Notes: a model not told the origin generated them from the sequence alone. Numbered from the stretch's first letter, positions 8,749 to 18,075 are shown. The stretch is 64,000 nucleotides of DNA from Chromatiaceae bacterium (GCA_024235255.1 JACKMT010000003.1:248001-312000), one strand, 5' to 3'. A program made the numbers and translations.

Positions 8749-9579
8749 CTAGTGTCTGGCAACCTGGCTGGTATTGGCCGAGGGGGTGAACAGGCGGGTG
8801 CCGGAGATAGTGAACTCCCCGATCATCCGCTGTCCGGGCTCCGATGTGATCCATTCAATCAATTTGCTGGCGCCTTGATAGTTGATGTCCGGGTAGCGCT
8901 GCGGATTCACCGCGATGATGCCGTAGGGGTTGAACATGCGCGGGTCTCCCGCAAACAGCACCTTTAACGGCGATTTATCTCGGTAAGCGAGCCAGGTTCC
9001 CCGGTCGGCGAGGGTGTAGGCGTCGAGTTCGCCGGCCATCTGCAGCACCTTGCCCATGCCCTGTCCCGCTTCCCGGTACCAGTCGCCTGCGGGGGCGATG
9101 CCGGCCGATTGCCACAGTTGGAGCTCTTTCTTGTGCGTGCCGGAGTCGTCGCCGCGGGAGATGAAAAGCGCTTGTTTGGCGGCGATCTGTGTTAGCGCAA
9201 TGCCGGCGTCCCCGCTCTGCGCAATGGCGGCGGGATCGGCGGCAGGGCCGAGCAGGACGAAATCGTTGTACATGACATCGCGCCGGTCCACGCCGTATCC
9301 GGCATCGACGAACGCTTTCTCGGCTGCAGGCGCATGCACCAGAACCAGATCCACGTCCCCGTCCTGGCCCATCCGCAGCGCCTTGCCGGTGCCCACTGCG
9401 ATGACATGGACCTTGACCCCGGCACTCTGCTCGAACTGGGGCAGCAGAACAGCGAGCAAGCCGGAGTTTTCCGTGCTGGTGGTCGTGGCCAGGCGGATGA
9501 CAGGCGTATCGGCCAGCGCCAGGTTGGAAAGTAACAGGATCCCCAGCAGTACGATGATACGGCGGATAGTGGATTTCAT
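8749..9579 (-). CDS. tupA: Tungstate/molybdate-type ABC transporter substrate-binding protein (TupA-like)
   Basis: Periplasmic oxyanion-binding protein of 276 aa. It has a Sec signal peptide (cleavage expected after LALA, about residue 23), and the mature protein begins with the LATTTSTENSGLL segment whose Thr-Thr-Ser motif marks the TupA family. It also has the RGDDSGTHKKE loop. It should capture tungstate or molybdate for the formate dehydrogenase cofactor. No permease or ATPase gene (tupB, tupC) lies beside it: the next gene is mobA, three bases on, and upstream there are about 230 bases without a gene. It must use a transporter encoded elsewhere or work differently. The metal specificity is inferred. 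Confidence 0.85.
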   Translation of the reverse strand: MKSTIRRIIVLLGILLLSNLALADTPVIRLATTTSTENSGLLAVLLPQFEQSAGVKVHVIAVGTGKALRMGQDGDVDLVLVHAPAAEKAFVDAGYGVDRRDVMYNDFVLLGPAADPAAIAQSGDAGIALTQIAAKQALFISRGDDSGTHKKELQLWQSAGIAPAGDWYREAGQGMGKVLQMAGELDAYTLADRGTWLAYRDKSPLKVLFAGDPRMFNPYGIIAVNPQRYPDINYQGASKLIEWITSEPGQRMIGEFTISGTRLFTPSANTSQVARH

Positions 9580-9807
9580 TTTATTGATTCTTCCTGAGCT
9601 GGTTTTCTTACGAAAAAGATGAAGAGGGGGTGCTGCTTTTCCCCACCAAATATGAGCATAGATCAGGAGGAAAAAAAAGCCGAGTGTTTGGCCGCGGTAA
9701 TTTTAACTGAATGTGGCAGCTCGCTTCATGCTGTGCAGATTAGGTGTGATGTTGCGAGTAGAGGAGCAGGGGAGGAGGATCAACCGACATGGCTGGCTTT
9801 GGCTCCA

Positions 9808-10647
9808 CTACTCCGGCACCGCATCAAACCGGATCCGCTCAGCCCCGTGATACACCAGAAAATGATGCCCCTTGGCGCGGGCGATCAGCGTCACCCCCAC
9901 TCTCCTGGCCAGATCCAACCCCATCTGGGTGATGCCGGATCGGGAGAGCAGCACCGGCACGCCCATCTGCGCCACTTTGATCACCATCTCCGAGGTGAGC
10001 CGCCCGGTGGTGTAGAAGAGTTTGTCGTGGCCGGTGATGCCGTTGAGCCACATATAGCCGGCGATGGCGTCCACCGCATTGTGCCTGCCGACGTCCTCCA
10101 CGAAGCGCAGGATCCGGTTGTCCCGGCAGAGCGCGCAGCCGTGCACCGCGCCGGCCTGGCGGTACACCTGATTGTGTTCGTTCAGGGTCTGCAGCAGCCG
10201 GTAGATGCCGGCCTGGCTCAGCCGGACCTCCGGCAGCCTGATCTGTTCCAGATCCTCCATCAGGCCGCCGAAAACGGTGCCCTGTCCGCAGCCGGTGGTG
10301 ATGGTTTTCCGGCTCAGGCGTTCATTCAGACCTTCGATGCCGGCGTAGGTTGTGACCGCCACCGAGGCTGTCTCCCAGTCGACCTGTATCGCTTTGATCT
10401 GGTTGAGCGCGGCGATCAGGCGTTGATTGCGCAGCCAGCCCAATATCAGCAGCTCGGGCTGGGTGCCGAGCGTCATCAGCGTGACGATCTCGCGTTTGTC
10501 CAGATAGATGGTGAGTGCTCTTTCGGCGGCGATATAACCGTCCCGCGGCTGCCCGTACTCGTCGACCGCAGAGACCGCCATCGCGGCTTCCAGTCCGGCA
10601 TCGGTCATGTCGGGAAGGTGCATTGCATCGACAGCGACGGGTTTCAT
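9808..10647 (-). CDS. fdhD: Formate dehydrogenase accessory sulfurtransferase FdhD
   Basis: FdhD carries sulfur from cysteine desulfurase to the Mo/W-bis-MGD cofactor of formate dehydrogenases. The ATG at 10647 has AGGAG ten bases upstream and lies 20 bases after the moaA stop; the open frame extends further upstream, but only as moaA antisense frame. The 279 aa contain the family motifs YIAAERALTIYLD, the central cysteine segment TTGCGQGTVF, GCALCRDN, VGRHNAVDAI and FYTTGRLTSEM. E. coli FdhD has a CxxC pair in its active loop; here only Cys120 is present in that loop. It is transcribed with moaA. Confidence 0.93.
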   Translation of the reverse strand: MKPVAVDAMHLPDMTDAGLEAAMAVSAVDEYGQPRDGYIAAERALTIYLDKREIVTLMTLGTQPELLILGWLRNQRLIAALNQIKAIQVDWETASVAVTTYAGIEGLNERLSRKTITTGCGQGTVFGGLMEDLEQIRLPEVRLSQAGIYRLLQTLNEHNQVYRQAGAVHGCALCRDNRILRFVEDVGRHNAVDAIAGYMWLNGITGHDKLFYTTGRLTSEMVIKVAQMGVPVLLSRSGITQMGLDLARRVGVTLIARAKGHHFLVYHGAERIRFDAVPE

Positions 10648-10667
10648 CTCGCTCGGGATCTCCTGAA

Positions 10668-11666
10668 CTAACCGCCGGTGCTGTTCATGTGGCGGAAAAT
10701 GACCGGCTGCGCCGTCAGGTCGAAATCGTGCCCTTTGGGTTTGAGCTGCATGGCCGCGATAATCGCATCGCGCAATGGCCGGTCGTCGCTGGGGTTGGCC
10801 CGCACCACACGCCGCAGATCCAGCGAGTGCTCTTGCCCGAGGCAGAGCAGCAGCCGTCCCTCGGCGGTCAGACGGACCCGGTTGCACTGATCGCAGAAGT
10901 TGTGGCTGTGCGGCGATATGAAGCCGACCCGCGTCTCCTGCCCGGCGATCCGGTAGTAACGGGAGGGCCCGCCGGTCGATTCGGTGGTTGGGTACATTTC
11001 GTAGCGTTTGCGCAGATCGGCAAGTATCAGGTCGCTGGAGTAGTAGGCTTCGGCACGGTCGTGCTCGTCGATGATGCCCAGCGGCATCTCTTCGATAAAA
11101 CTGATATCCAGCCCTCTGTCGATGGCGAAGCCGACCAGGTCCAGCACCTCGTCATGGTTGCGGTTTTTCAACACCACGGCGTTGAGCTTGATGCGTTCGA
11201 AGCCGGCTGCTATTGCAGCATCGATGCCGGCGAGGGTTTTCTCGATCTCTCCGTTGCGGGTGATGGCATGAAAGCGGTCGGGCCGCAGCGAGTCGATGCT
11301 GATGTTGATCCGTTTTACGCCCGCCCTGCGCAGTGCGTGGGCGTAGCGCGGCAACTGCGTGCCGTTGCTGGTCAGGGTCAGCTCTTGCAGACCGTCGAGC
11401 CGACCCAGCTGGTGGAACACCTGCAGAATATTGTTCCGCGTCAGCGGTTCACCGCCGGTAATGCGTATCTTCCTGACACCCAGCGCGACAAAGGCCGCGC
11501 CGATGCGCACGATCTCCTCCAGCGTAAGCAGCTGCGAGCGCGGTACGAAGCGGACATTCTCGGACATGCAGTAGATGCAACGCAGGTCGCAACGGTCGGT
11601 GACCGAAATGCGGATGTAGTCCACCTGCCGTCCGAACCTGTCGATCAGGCTTGTCTGCTGGGTCAT
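10668..11666 (-). CDS. moaA: GTP 3',8-cyclase MoaA
   Basis: Radical SAM enzyme for the first step of molybdenum cofactor synthesis, GTP to 3',8-cyclo-GTP. The 332 aa show the SAM cluster Cys26-x3-Cys30-x2-Cys33, the motif GGEPLTR, and the C-terminal second cluster (FCDQCNRVRL, then LCLG). The chain ends in Gly-Gly, as active MoaA proteins do. It is the first gene of the minus-strand moaA-fdhD group. About 230 bases without a gene separate it from the upstream RND pump gene and should hold the promoter. No moaC, moaE or moeA lies in the window. Confidence 0.95.
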   Translation of the reverse strand: MTQQTSLIDRFGRQVDYIRISVTDRCDLRCIYCMSENVRFVPRSQLLTLEEIVRIGAAFVALGVRKIRITGGEPLTRNNILQVFHQLGRLDGLQELTLTSNGTQLPRYAHALRRAGVKRINISIDSLRPDRFHAITRNGEIEKTLAGIDAAIAAGFERIKLNAVVLKNRNHDEVLDLVGFAIDRGLDISFIEEMPLGIIDEHDRAEAYYSSDLILADLRKRYEMYPTTESTGGPSRYYRIAGQETRVGFISPHSHNFCDQCNRVRLTAEGRLLLCLGQEHSLDLRRVVRANPSDDRPLRDAIIAAMQLKPKGHDFDLTAQPVIFRHMNSTGG

Positions 11667-11897
11667 CTCGTGGCTCCCTGATTATTCAGGATCAATCGAA
11701 CGACTAAAACACTGGTGTTTGCGGGCGATTTATCAACCGGCTCTGCCTTCTTTCGTCCAAGTGTAGTCTGCGTTCGGCTATTGTGGGCGGATAATCGAAC
11801 CCATGCAGCAGATGTAACAGGCTTGCTGCCGGGACTCAACCCGTGGTTGATGGTGGAAATAGGTGTTAAAAAAACAGCCGTATGGTTTGATGCATGA

Positions 11898-14800
11898 TCA
11901 CCGCTGCGGTTTGTCCGCATTGGAGCTCTCCAGCCCGCCGCCCTGCACAAAGCGGTGGTATGCGGCGCTGGCGTTTTCCACCAGCAGGTAATTGACCGGC
12001 ACCAGCAGCAGCGTAATAAAGGTCGCGAACAGCACGCCAAAGCCCAGAGAGACCGCCATCGGTATCAGGAACTGGGCCTGGGTCGACTGCTCGAAGAGCA
12101 GCGGCATGATGCCGGTGAAAGTGGTCAGCGAGGTGAGCATGATTGGCCTGAAGCGCGCGACGCCGGCGGTGAGAATCGCCTCCCTCAAGCCCATGCGCTG
12201 CTGATTTTTGTTGATGAAATCGACCAGCACCAGACTGTCGTTGACCACCACGCCGACCAGCGCCATCATGCCGAGCATGCTCAACATGGTCAGATCCATG
12301 TTCATTATCCAGTGGCCGGCGAGGGCGCCGATCGCTCCGAACGGGATGATCGACATCACGATGAACGGCTGCAGGTAAGATTTGAACGGGATAGCGAGCA
12401 GTGCATAGATAACGAACAGGACAATGGCGAGGCCTATGCCCATCGAGCCGAATGACTCCTGCTGCTCTTTCGTCTCACCGCCGAATTCGTAGTTGATGCC
12501 GGGATAGTGCAGCAGCAGCTGCTGCAGAAACGCATTCAGCTCAGACTGAATCAAGGTCATGTTGGCTTTGCTTTTATCCACGTCGGCGGTGACTTTGACC
12601 GTCCGGTAGCGGTCGATGCGGATGATCGATGTCGGGCTCTTGCCCGGTCTCAACTCGACCACCTGGCTCAGCGGCACGCTTTGACCATTGCTGTTGCTGA
12701 TCCGTTGGTCGGCTAGATTGGCGATCGAGGTTCTCTCCGCAGCGGGGTAGCGGACCATCACCCTGACATCGTCGCGTCCGCGCTGAATGCGCTGCACCTG
12801 GAAGCCGTAAAAGGCGTGGCGAATCTGATTCAGCACGTCGCTGCGGGTAAATCCCAGCGCATGCGCCTCCTCCTTCAGTTCAATCTGCAGCTCCTCTTTG
12901 CCGTCCGACAGGCTGTCCTCGACATCGAACACCGCAGGATAGCGCCCAAGCTGCGCCTTCAATTTATCCGCGACCTCGGAGAGTGTCGCGAAGTCGTTGC
13001 CGGAAAACTGCACGTCGATAGGATCAGAGACACGTCCGATCTCGGCGCGGAAGGTCAGCGACTCCGCGCCCGGCACAGTCCCGATCAGCCGGCGCCACTG
13101 AAGCACCAGTTCGGAGCTGGTGATCCGTGAGTGCCGCTCTTCCGGGGGTTCGATCTCAAACATCACCCGCCCGGTATGCGAGCCGGTCGTGCGGCCGCCC
13201 GAACCGGTGGTGGACTGGATGTTGAGAATCACGCTTGGTCCGCCGTCTTCGCGGTGTTTTTGCTTCAACTCGAAAGCGGCGTCGGTGATCTTCCGGATAT
13301 AGCGGTCGGTCACTTCAAAGGGGGTGCCGGCGGGCATGCTCAGCGTCGCAATGGCTAATTCGCTCTGCACCCGCGGAAAGAAGGTGAAGCGGGTCCAACC
13401 GCTGAGTATCAGCGTCAACATCAGGATCAGTATGCCGCTGAAAAAGATCAGCGTGGCCAGTTTGTTGTCCAGCGCCGCTTTGAGCACCGGCTGGTAATAC
13501 CTGAGTATCAGGTGCTCAAAGCCATCCGCGAACCTCTCCTGGAACCGCTCCAGCCGGCCTTTGCCGATGCTGCCGGTGCGTAGTTTCACATGTTTCAGGT
13601 GTGCCGGCAGTACGAACTTGGACTCGATCAGTGAAAACAGCAGGATCGGAATGACTACGATTGGAATCTGCGCAAACAGCAGACCTCTGCGCCCTTCGAT
13701 GAAGGCCAGCGGCAGAAAGGCGGCTATGGTGGTAAGGACGCCGAATGTGACCGGAACCGCAACCTCTTTGGTGCCGCTGATCGCCGCCTGCAGACCGCTC
13801 TCGGCATGGCGCAGATGGTTGTAGACATTCTCGCCGGTCACGATGGCGTCATCGACCACTATGCCCAGCACCAGCAGAAATGCGAACAGACTGAAAATAT
13901 TCAGCGTAACGCCGAACAGCGGCATGGCGACGAAGGCGCCCATGAAACTTACCGGAATACCGATAAACACCCAGAAAGCGATGGACGGCCGCAGAAACAG
14001 CGTCAACAGCAACACCACCAACGCAGCGCCTTGGAGCGCGTTGTAGGTCAGCGTCTGCAGCCGTTTTTTTACAATTTTGGAAAGGTCACGCCAAGTCGTG
14101 ATGATAACGCCGTCCGGAAGCTTTTGCTGACGGCCCTCGACGTAGGCGGTCACCTTCTCGGCAATCTCGATGGCGCTCTGGTCGCCCACTCTGTAAACAT
14201 CGACAAAAGCCGCCATCAGGCCGTTGAAGCGGCTGCGCAGCGGGTTCTCCTCAAAGCCGTCGACTACCCTGGCCAGATCCTTCACCCGCACCTGGCTCCC
14301 ATCGGCGCGGGTCAGCAGGAGTATGTTGTCGAACTCCTCCCTGGTATAGGCTTTGCCTTTGGAGCGGATCAGGATTTCGCCGCCCTCGGCCCGGATGTTT
14401 CCCGCCGAGAGATCCTGGGCGCTTTTGGCGATGGTTTCGGCTACCTGGCGCAGGGAGATGCCGTATTGGCGCAGCCGCTCTTCGGCAACCTCGATGGAGA
14501 TTTCGTAGGGGCGTACCGAATCGAGCTCCACCTGAGTCACACCCGGCAGGCGCAGCAGGTCGTCGCGCACCTGTTCGGCCAGCTGGCGTATCTCGTTCTC
14601 CGGGTAGGGGCCGGCGATGGCGACTGAGATAACCTCGCGGCGCCTGGTCACCAGATTGATGACCGGCTTCTCGGCATCGACCGGAAAGGTGTTGATGGCA
14701 TCCACGCGGCTTTTGATATCCGCCAGCAGCTCTCGCGGATCATATGCGGGATCCACCTCGATGCCGACCGTCGCACTGCCTTCGGCGGAGCGGCTGGTGA

Positions 14801-15035
14801 TCTGTTCGATCCCTTCGAGATCCTGTACCGCCTCCTCGATCAGGATGGCGATGCTCTGCTCCACATCTTCCGGTGTCGCTCCGCGCAGCGCAATGGCGAC
14901 GTTGATCTGTTGCGGATCGAGGGTGGGAAAGACTTCCAGCGGAATGCGCTTGGAGAGCGAGAAGAGCCCCATGATCAACAGCGTCGCCATCAGCAGATTG
15001 GCGGCAACGTGATTCCGGGCGAACCAGGCAATCAT
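11898..15035 (-). CDS. RND efflux transporter, inner-membrane permease (AcrB/HAE1-like)
   Basis: Proton-driven pump of 1045 aa, the usual RND length, with twelve membrane helices and two large periplasmic loops. The N-terminus IAWFARNHVAANLLMATLLI is helix 1. The proton-relay pair is seen in LGIVVDDAIVTGENV and the second-half counterpart in LVGVVVNDSLVLVDF. The start codon overlaps the stop of the adaptor gene by four bases. No outer-membrane TolC-like gene follows, so the channel must come from elsewhere. Heavy-metal (CusA/CzcA) motifs were not noticed, so a drug or lipophile pump is more likely than a metal pump; the substrate is unknown. Confidence 0.9.
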   Translation of the reverse strand: MIAWFARNHVAANLLMATLLIMGLFSLSKRIPLEVFPTLDPQQINVAIALRGATPEDVEQSIAILIEEAVQDLEGIEQITSRSAEGSATVGIEVDPAYDPRELLADIKSRVDAINTFPVDAEKPVINLVTRRREVISVAIAGPYPENEIRQLAEQVRDDLLRLPGVTQVELDSVRPYEISIEVAEERLRQYGISLRQVAETIAKSAQDLSAGNIRAEGGEILIRSKGKAYTREEFDNILLLTRADGSQVRVKDLARVVDGFEENPLRSRFNGLMAAFVDVYRVGDQSAIEIAEKVTAYVEGRQQKLPDGVIITTWRDLSKIVKKRLQTLTYNALQGAALVVLLLTLFLRPSIAFWVFIGIPVSFMGAFVAMPLFGVTLNIFSLFAFLLVLGIVVDDAIVTGENVYNHLRHAESGLQAAISGTKEVAVPVTFGVLTTIAAFLPLAFIEGRRGLLFAQIPIVVIPILLFSLIESKFVLPAHLKHVKLRTGSIGKGRLERFQERFADGFEHLILRYYQPVLKAALDNKLATLIFFSGILILMLTLILSGWTRFTFFPRVQSELAIATLSMPAGTPFEVTDRYIRKITDAAFELKQKHREDGGPSVILNIQSTTGSGGRTTGSHTGRVMFEIEPPEERHSRITSSELVLQWRRLIGTVPGAESLTFRAEIGRVSDPIDVQFSGNDFATLSEVADKLKAQLGRYPAVFDVEDSLSDGKEELQIELKEEAHALGFTRSDVLNQIRHAFYGFQVQRIQRGRDDVRVMVRYPAAERTSIANLADQRISNSNGQSVPLSQVVELRPGKSPTSIIRIDRYRTVKVTADVDKSKANMTLIQSELNAFLQQLLLHYPGINYEFGGETKEQQESFGSMGIGLAIVLFVIYALLAIPFKSYLQPFIVMSIIPFGAIGALAGHWIMNMDLTMLSMLGMMALVGVVVNDSLVLVDFINKNQQRMGLREAILTAGVARFRPIMLTSLTTFTGIMPLLFEQSTQAQFLIPMAVSLGFGVLFATFITLLLVPVNYLLVENASAAYHRFVQGGGLESSNADKPQR

Positions 15036-16276
15036 CCCGCCTTCTCCCGGTTTCGGTCCTGCCTGCCGGGCGTGCCCCGCTGATGGGCTGCGGACCCGGT
15101 CAGCGCCTTCCCCTGGTCTGCGTCCAATAACTTCACCCGGGTGCCGCTGCTCACCTGACCGAGCGGTGTCACCACCAGTTGGTCGCCCGCGGCCAGTCCC
15201 TGCTCGATCAACGCTTCACTGCTGTTTTGCCAGGCGATTTCGATCTCCCTTCGCTCCAGTACGCCATCCCGGTAGAGATAGACGTAGCTGCCCTGATAGA
15301 CCGCTGCGTTCGGAATGACCAGTGCATCGTTGATGGTTTTACCCGCAATCTCCGCACTGACGTACTGGCCGATTTTCAGCGGCCGGCGGTTGCTGCCGTC
15401 CTGCTCGTAGGGTCGTTCAATTTGCGCGGTAACGTACAGCTGCTGGCTCTGTTCATCGATCGCACCGGCGGTGCGGACAAGCGTGGCGTGCCAGTGTTGT
15501 AGCTCCCTGCCCAGGCGGTTGCCGATGCGAACGGAAGGCAGCTTTCGCCCCTCGGTTGTGCCGGAGATGTACTGCTCCGGGAGCTCCAGGAAAGCCAGCT
15601 CACTGTTTTTTACCGGCAGCCGGATCTCGACCAGCTCGGTAGCATAGATCTGCGCCAGGCTGCTATTCGCGGCGACAACCTCGCCTATCTCTACGTTTTT
15701 TGTCAGTACTCTTCCCGAGTAGGGCGCACGAATCCGGGTTCTCTCCACATTCAGTTGCGCCTGTTCCAGTTTTGCGTTGGCTGCGGCGATCTGCGCCTTT
15801 GCCGCAGCAAGTTGGGGGATGTGCAGCGCGAACTCTGAGACAGCCGCCTGGTTGCGCAGGCTCTTGCGGTCCTCTCTGGCCTGCTGTGCAAGCACCTGCT
15901 CCTCCGCGTGGACGACCTTGGCGCTGGCAAGCTCGGCTGCGGCAATCGCTACCTGGATCCGGTAATCGCGCGGATCTATGCTGACCAGAACCTCGTCTTG
16001 TTCGAAGAAGCCGCCGTCACGGAAGTTCGGACTCAGCGAAGTGATCTGACCGGAGACCTGAGAGGTCAGCTGCCCCTGGGTGTGCGGCGCCACCCGGCCG
16101 AATGAGTTGATCACAATCTGATAAGCCCTTGGGTCGACAGTTAGGGTCTCGACGGCAATCAGAGCGGGCGGCTCACTGCTGCGCTTGCTTGCTTCAGGCT
16201 TGTAGTAGACCAAATAGAGGCTGGAGCCGAGAAAAATCAGCAGCAGAAACAGGGGCAAGAATCTGCGCATGGTCAT
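15032..16276 (-). CDS. RND efflux periplasmic adaptor subunit (membrane fusion protein)
   Basis: Links the RND permease to an outer-membrane channel. The 414 aa have one N-terminal membrane anchor (LFLLLIFLGSSLYLVYY, residues about 8-24). Then come the lipoyl-like halves (GQITSLSPNF and RIRAPYSGRV) flanking a helical hairpin rich in Ala, Glu and Gln, and beta-barrel and membrane-proximal domains (IPNAAVYQGSYVYLYRDGVL). The C-terminus is charged. It is the first gene of the two-gene pump operon. The 360 bases upstream are shared with a divergent secreted-protein gene and contain a 60-bp palindromic element. Confidence 0.9.
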   Translation of the reverse strand: MTMRRFLPLFLLLIFLGSSLYLVYYKPEASKRSSEPPALIAVETLTVDPRAYQIVINSFGRVAPHTQGQLTSQVSGQITSLSPNFRDGGFFEQDEVLVSIDPRDYRIQVAIAAAELASAKVVHAEEQVLAQQAREDRKSLRNQAAVSEFALHIPQLAAAKAQIAAANAKLEQAQLNVERTRIRAPYSGRVLTKNVEIGEVVAANSSLAQIYATELVEIRLPVKNSELAFLELPEQYISGTTEGRKLPSVRIGNRLGRELQHWHATLVRTAGAIDEQSQQLYVTAQIERPYEQDGSNRRPLKIGQYVSAEIAGKTINDALVIPNAAVYQGSYVYLYRDGVLERREIEIAWQNSSEALIEQGLAAGDQLVVTPLGQVSSGTRVKLLDADQGKALTGSAAHQRGTPGRQDRNREKAG

Positions 16277-16639
16277 CTGATTTCAGTGGCTCCGATTTTG
16301 AAAAGTCTCAGCGATTCGTGCGCCGGGATCAGATATACTTAATGCCCGTTTAAAGCCCCATCTCCTCTGCTTAGGGGAGAGGGTATATCCTTTCTGGTCG
16401 GACAGTGGTTAGAACCTATCTCATAATCCCCCACGGTCGCGGCCGTGCGGGATTATGAGATAGGTTCTAGTGTAACAATGGACTTCCGCAGCGAACAGGG
16501 GTTCAAAAATCTGCATCGAAGATCCGCACTGCCGCCCTCAGGTCGGTCGGATATTGACATCGGACAATCATGCAACCATCGGTAGATTCTTGGATTGTAG
16601 CGCTGCCGTATAAACCAATTGCCGGATCAAGCTTCAGCC
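16277..16639. other. Divergent intergenic region with palindromic element
   Basis: Separates the adaptor gene (minus) from a secreted-protein gene (plus). It holds the 60-bp element at 16410-16469 and a weaker stem around 16362-16382 (CTCC and GGAG arms). No coding frame is credible and no promoter box could be fixed by eye. Confidence 0.55.
16410..16469. repeat. Short (60 bp) copy of a terminal-inverted-repeat element
   Basis: The arms, starting TAGAACCTATCTCATA, are 21 bases long and perfectly complementary (16410-16430 and 16449-16469). The core CACGGTCGCGGCCGTG is itself palindromic. The same ends and core border occur in the 273-bp copy at 25219-25491, with one base different in each arm. 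This copy looks like an internal-deletion derivative: left arm joined directly to the last 39 bases of the long form. Confidence 0.8.
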
Positions 16640-17599
16640 ATGCTGCGCCGCGAACGACAAGATAACGCACGCTGGCCTCTGCTGTTGTTTCTCCTCCCGT
16701 TGCTGGCGGCTGTGAATAGCGTGCAGGGTGAAAATCGAGCGGAGCAAAGCGGCGACAGGTTCTCCCGATTGGTGCAGATTGTCGCCGCATCGGGCGAGAA
16801 CGAACAGCAGGATTTCAGCTGGATAGCGCTCTCTGAGCTGACGGCTGCCTATGAAAGCGTGTTTACAAGCAGCGGAAGCGAGACACCAACAGAGCGGCGT
16901 TCGCGTGACAGGCTTGTCAGCTGGCGCAGCGCTACCCGAAGCTATATCTCGGAGCTGCAGGGTCTGTTGGAGAGGCTGCCTGGTTCCGTTGATATTCAAA
17001 TGCAGGCCGACAGTGTGGAAGCGCCGGTGATCTATATCGACGGCACGCCTATCGTACTCAGCGGCCCGGAGATTGGCGGCGTAAAGTTGATGGAGAAGCG
17101 CATCATCGACACCTACTGTGCGATGTACGACTGTGGGGAACTCAATACCCCAGCCGGGCAGCAGCCGGAAGCGGTCTACACCTCGGTTGGAGGAAGCTGG
17201 CATCTGAGGAATTTCGGCAAGGCGAGTTACGTAACAACGGACGGGCTGATCTTTACCTTTAACGGCCTTTCCGAACGACCAGCAAAACAGCAGGTCTGTG
17301 AGGCTTTCGCAGCAGAGCTAAGAAACCTGGCAGCAGGGCTGCGCGATGCCCTGGATGCGGGGCATCGGATCGATTGGGATCGACTCGAAATCCAGCCGCT
17401 GGCCGGCGGCCGGGGCCACCGGATTCAATTCAACAGGTCAGGGGAGTATCTGCGTTTGGAACTGCCGCTGCTGGCGCGGAACGGAGTGCCTGCCGCCGCC
17501 ATGCTTGCCTGGATAAGAGAACGCGCGACCGGCGGCGGGGAGTCTGGCGAATTTGAGATTGCTGCCGATCCGCTGCTGTTGCAGCGCAGTCCGGAGTGA
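16640..17599 (+). CDS. Predicted secreted protein of unknown function
   Basis: A 319-aa protein with an N-terminal signal or anchor (residues 12-28, ARWPLLLFLLPLLAAVN). The mature part is soluble and acidic, contains a cysteine pair in TYCAMYDCGEL and has no membrane segments. I do not recognise the family. The ATG at 16640 is chosen because it puts the signal peptide at the N-terminus; an upstream TTG at 16619 is possible. It is a single gene facing away from the RND operon and convergent with the response regulator that follows, with a 47-base gap between the stops. Confidence 0.65.
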   Translation: MLRRERQDNARWPLLLFLLPLLAAVNSVQGENRAEQSGDRFSRLVQIVAASGENEQQDFSWIALSELTAAYESVFTSSGSETPTERRSRDRLVSWRSATRSYISELQGLLERLPGSVDIQMQADSVEAPVIYIDGTPIVLSGPEIGGVKLMEKRIIDTYCAMYDCGELNTPAGQQPEAVYTSVGGSWHLRNFGKASYVTTDGLIFTFNGLSERPAKQQVCEAFAAELRNLAAGLRDALDAGHRIDWDRLEIQPLAGGRGHRIQFNRSGEYLRLELPLLARNGVPAAAMLAWIRERATGGGESGEFEIAADPLLLQRSPE

Positions 17600-17646
17600 T
17601 GTTGACAGCAGCCAGCGCCGCTATGGGTTGGGCTGACTCCGAGGCA

Positions 17647-18075
17647 CTACTCTGAATCCCAAAACGCAAGTACCGTGGCGATCACCCGGTTAAACTCGTC
17701 AAAAGAGTGGGGTTTTACAATATAGTCGTCCACTTCGTATTTGAATGCGGCCTCTCTGTCGCGCTGCTCGTTGGATGAGGTCAGTACGATAATCCGTATC
17801 TTCTGCAGTTCGGGATCTGCGCGCATATTTTCCAGAAACTCGATACCGCTCATACGCGGCAGATTCAGGTCGAGCAGTATCAGCCCGGGCGGAGGGTCGA
17901 TCTTCTCGTGACCATCCTCCCCCTTGAGCATGTTCAGGGCATCCACGCCGGTGCGCGCGATATAGAGCGGATTGCTGACCTGATTTTTTCTGAACGCGCG
18001 CTGCACAGTCATGATGTCGACCCGGTCATCTTCGATCAGCAGAATTCCTACGTCACTATCCAGCATAGGGCTCAA
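17647..18075 (-). CDS. Single-domain response regulator (CheY/Rcp1-like)
   Basis: A 142-aa receiver domain without an output domain. The acidic pocket is IEDDRVD, the phospho-acceptor is Asp69 (LILLDLNLPRMSG), the switch Thr is in VLTSSN, and the conserved Lys is in DDYIVKPH. The extended form with PPPGLILLDLNLP resembles Rcp1-type regulators that pair with CHASE- or phytochrome-linked kinases. It lies 116 bases downstream of such a kinase on the same strand, so the two probably form a phosphorelay whose output acts by protein contact. Confidence 0.9.
   Translation of the reverse strand: MSPMLDSDVGILLIEDDRVDIMTVQRAFRKNQVSNPLYIARTGVDALNMLKGEDGHEKIDPPPGLILLDLNLPRMSGIEFLENMRADPELQKIRIIVLTSSNEQRDREAAFKYEVDDYIVKPHSFDEFNRVIATVLAFWDSE

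Noticed and set aside
9619..10671. 350-codon open frame on the plus strand over fdhD
   Set aside because: Antisense of fdhD, low-complexity translation.
10515..11681. 388-codon open frame on the plus strand over moaA
   Set aside because: Antisense of moaA, which has all family motifs.
13806..14627. 273-codon open frame on the plus strand
   Set aside because: Antisense of the RND permease.
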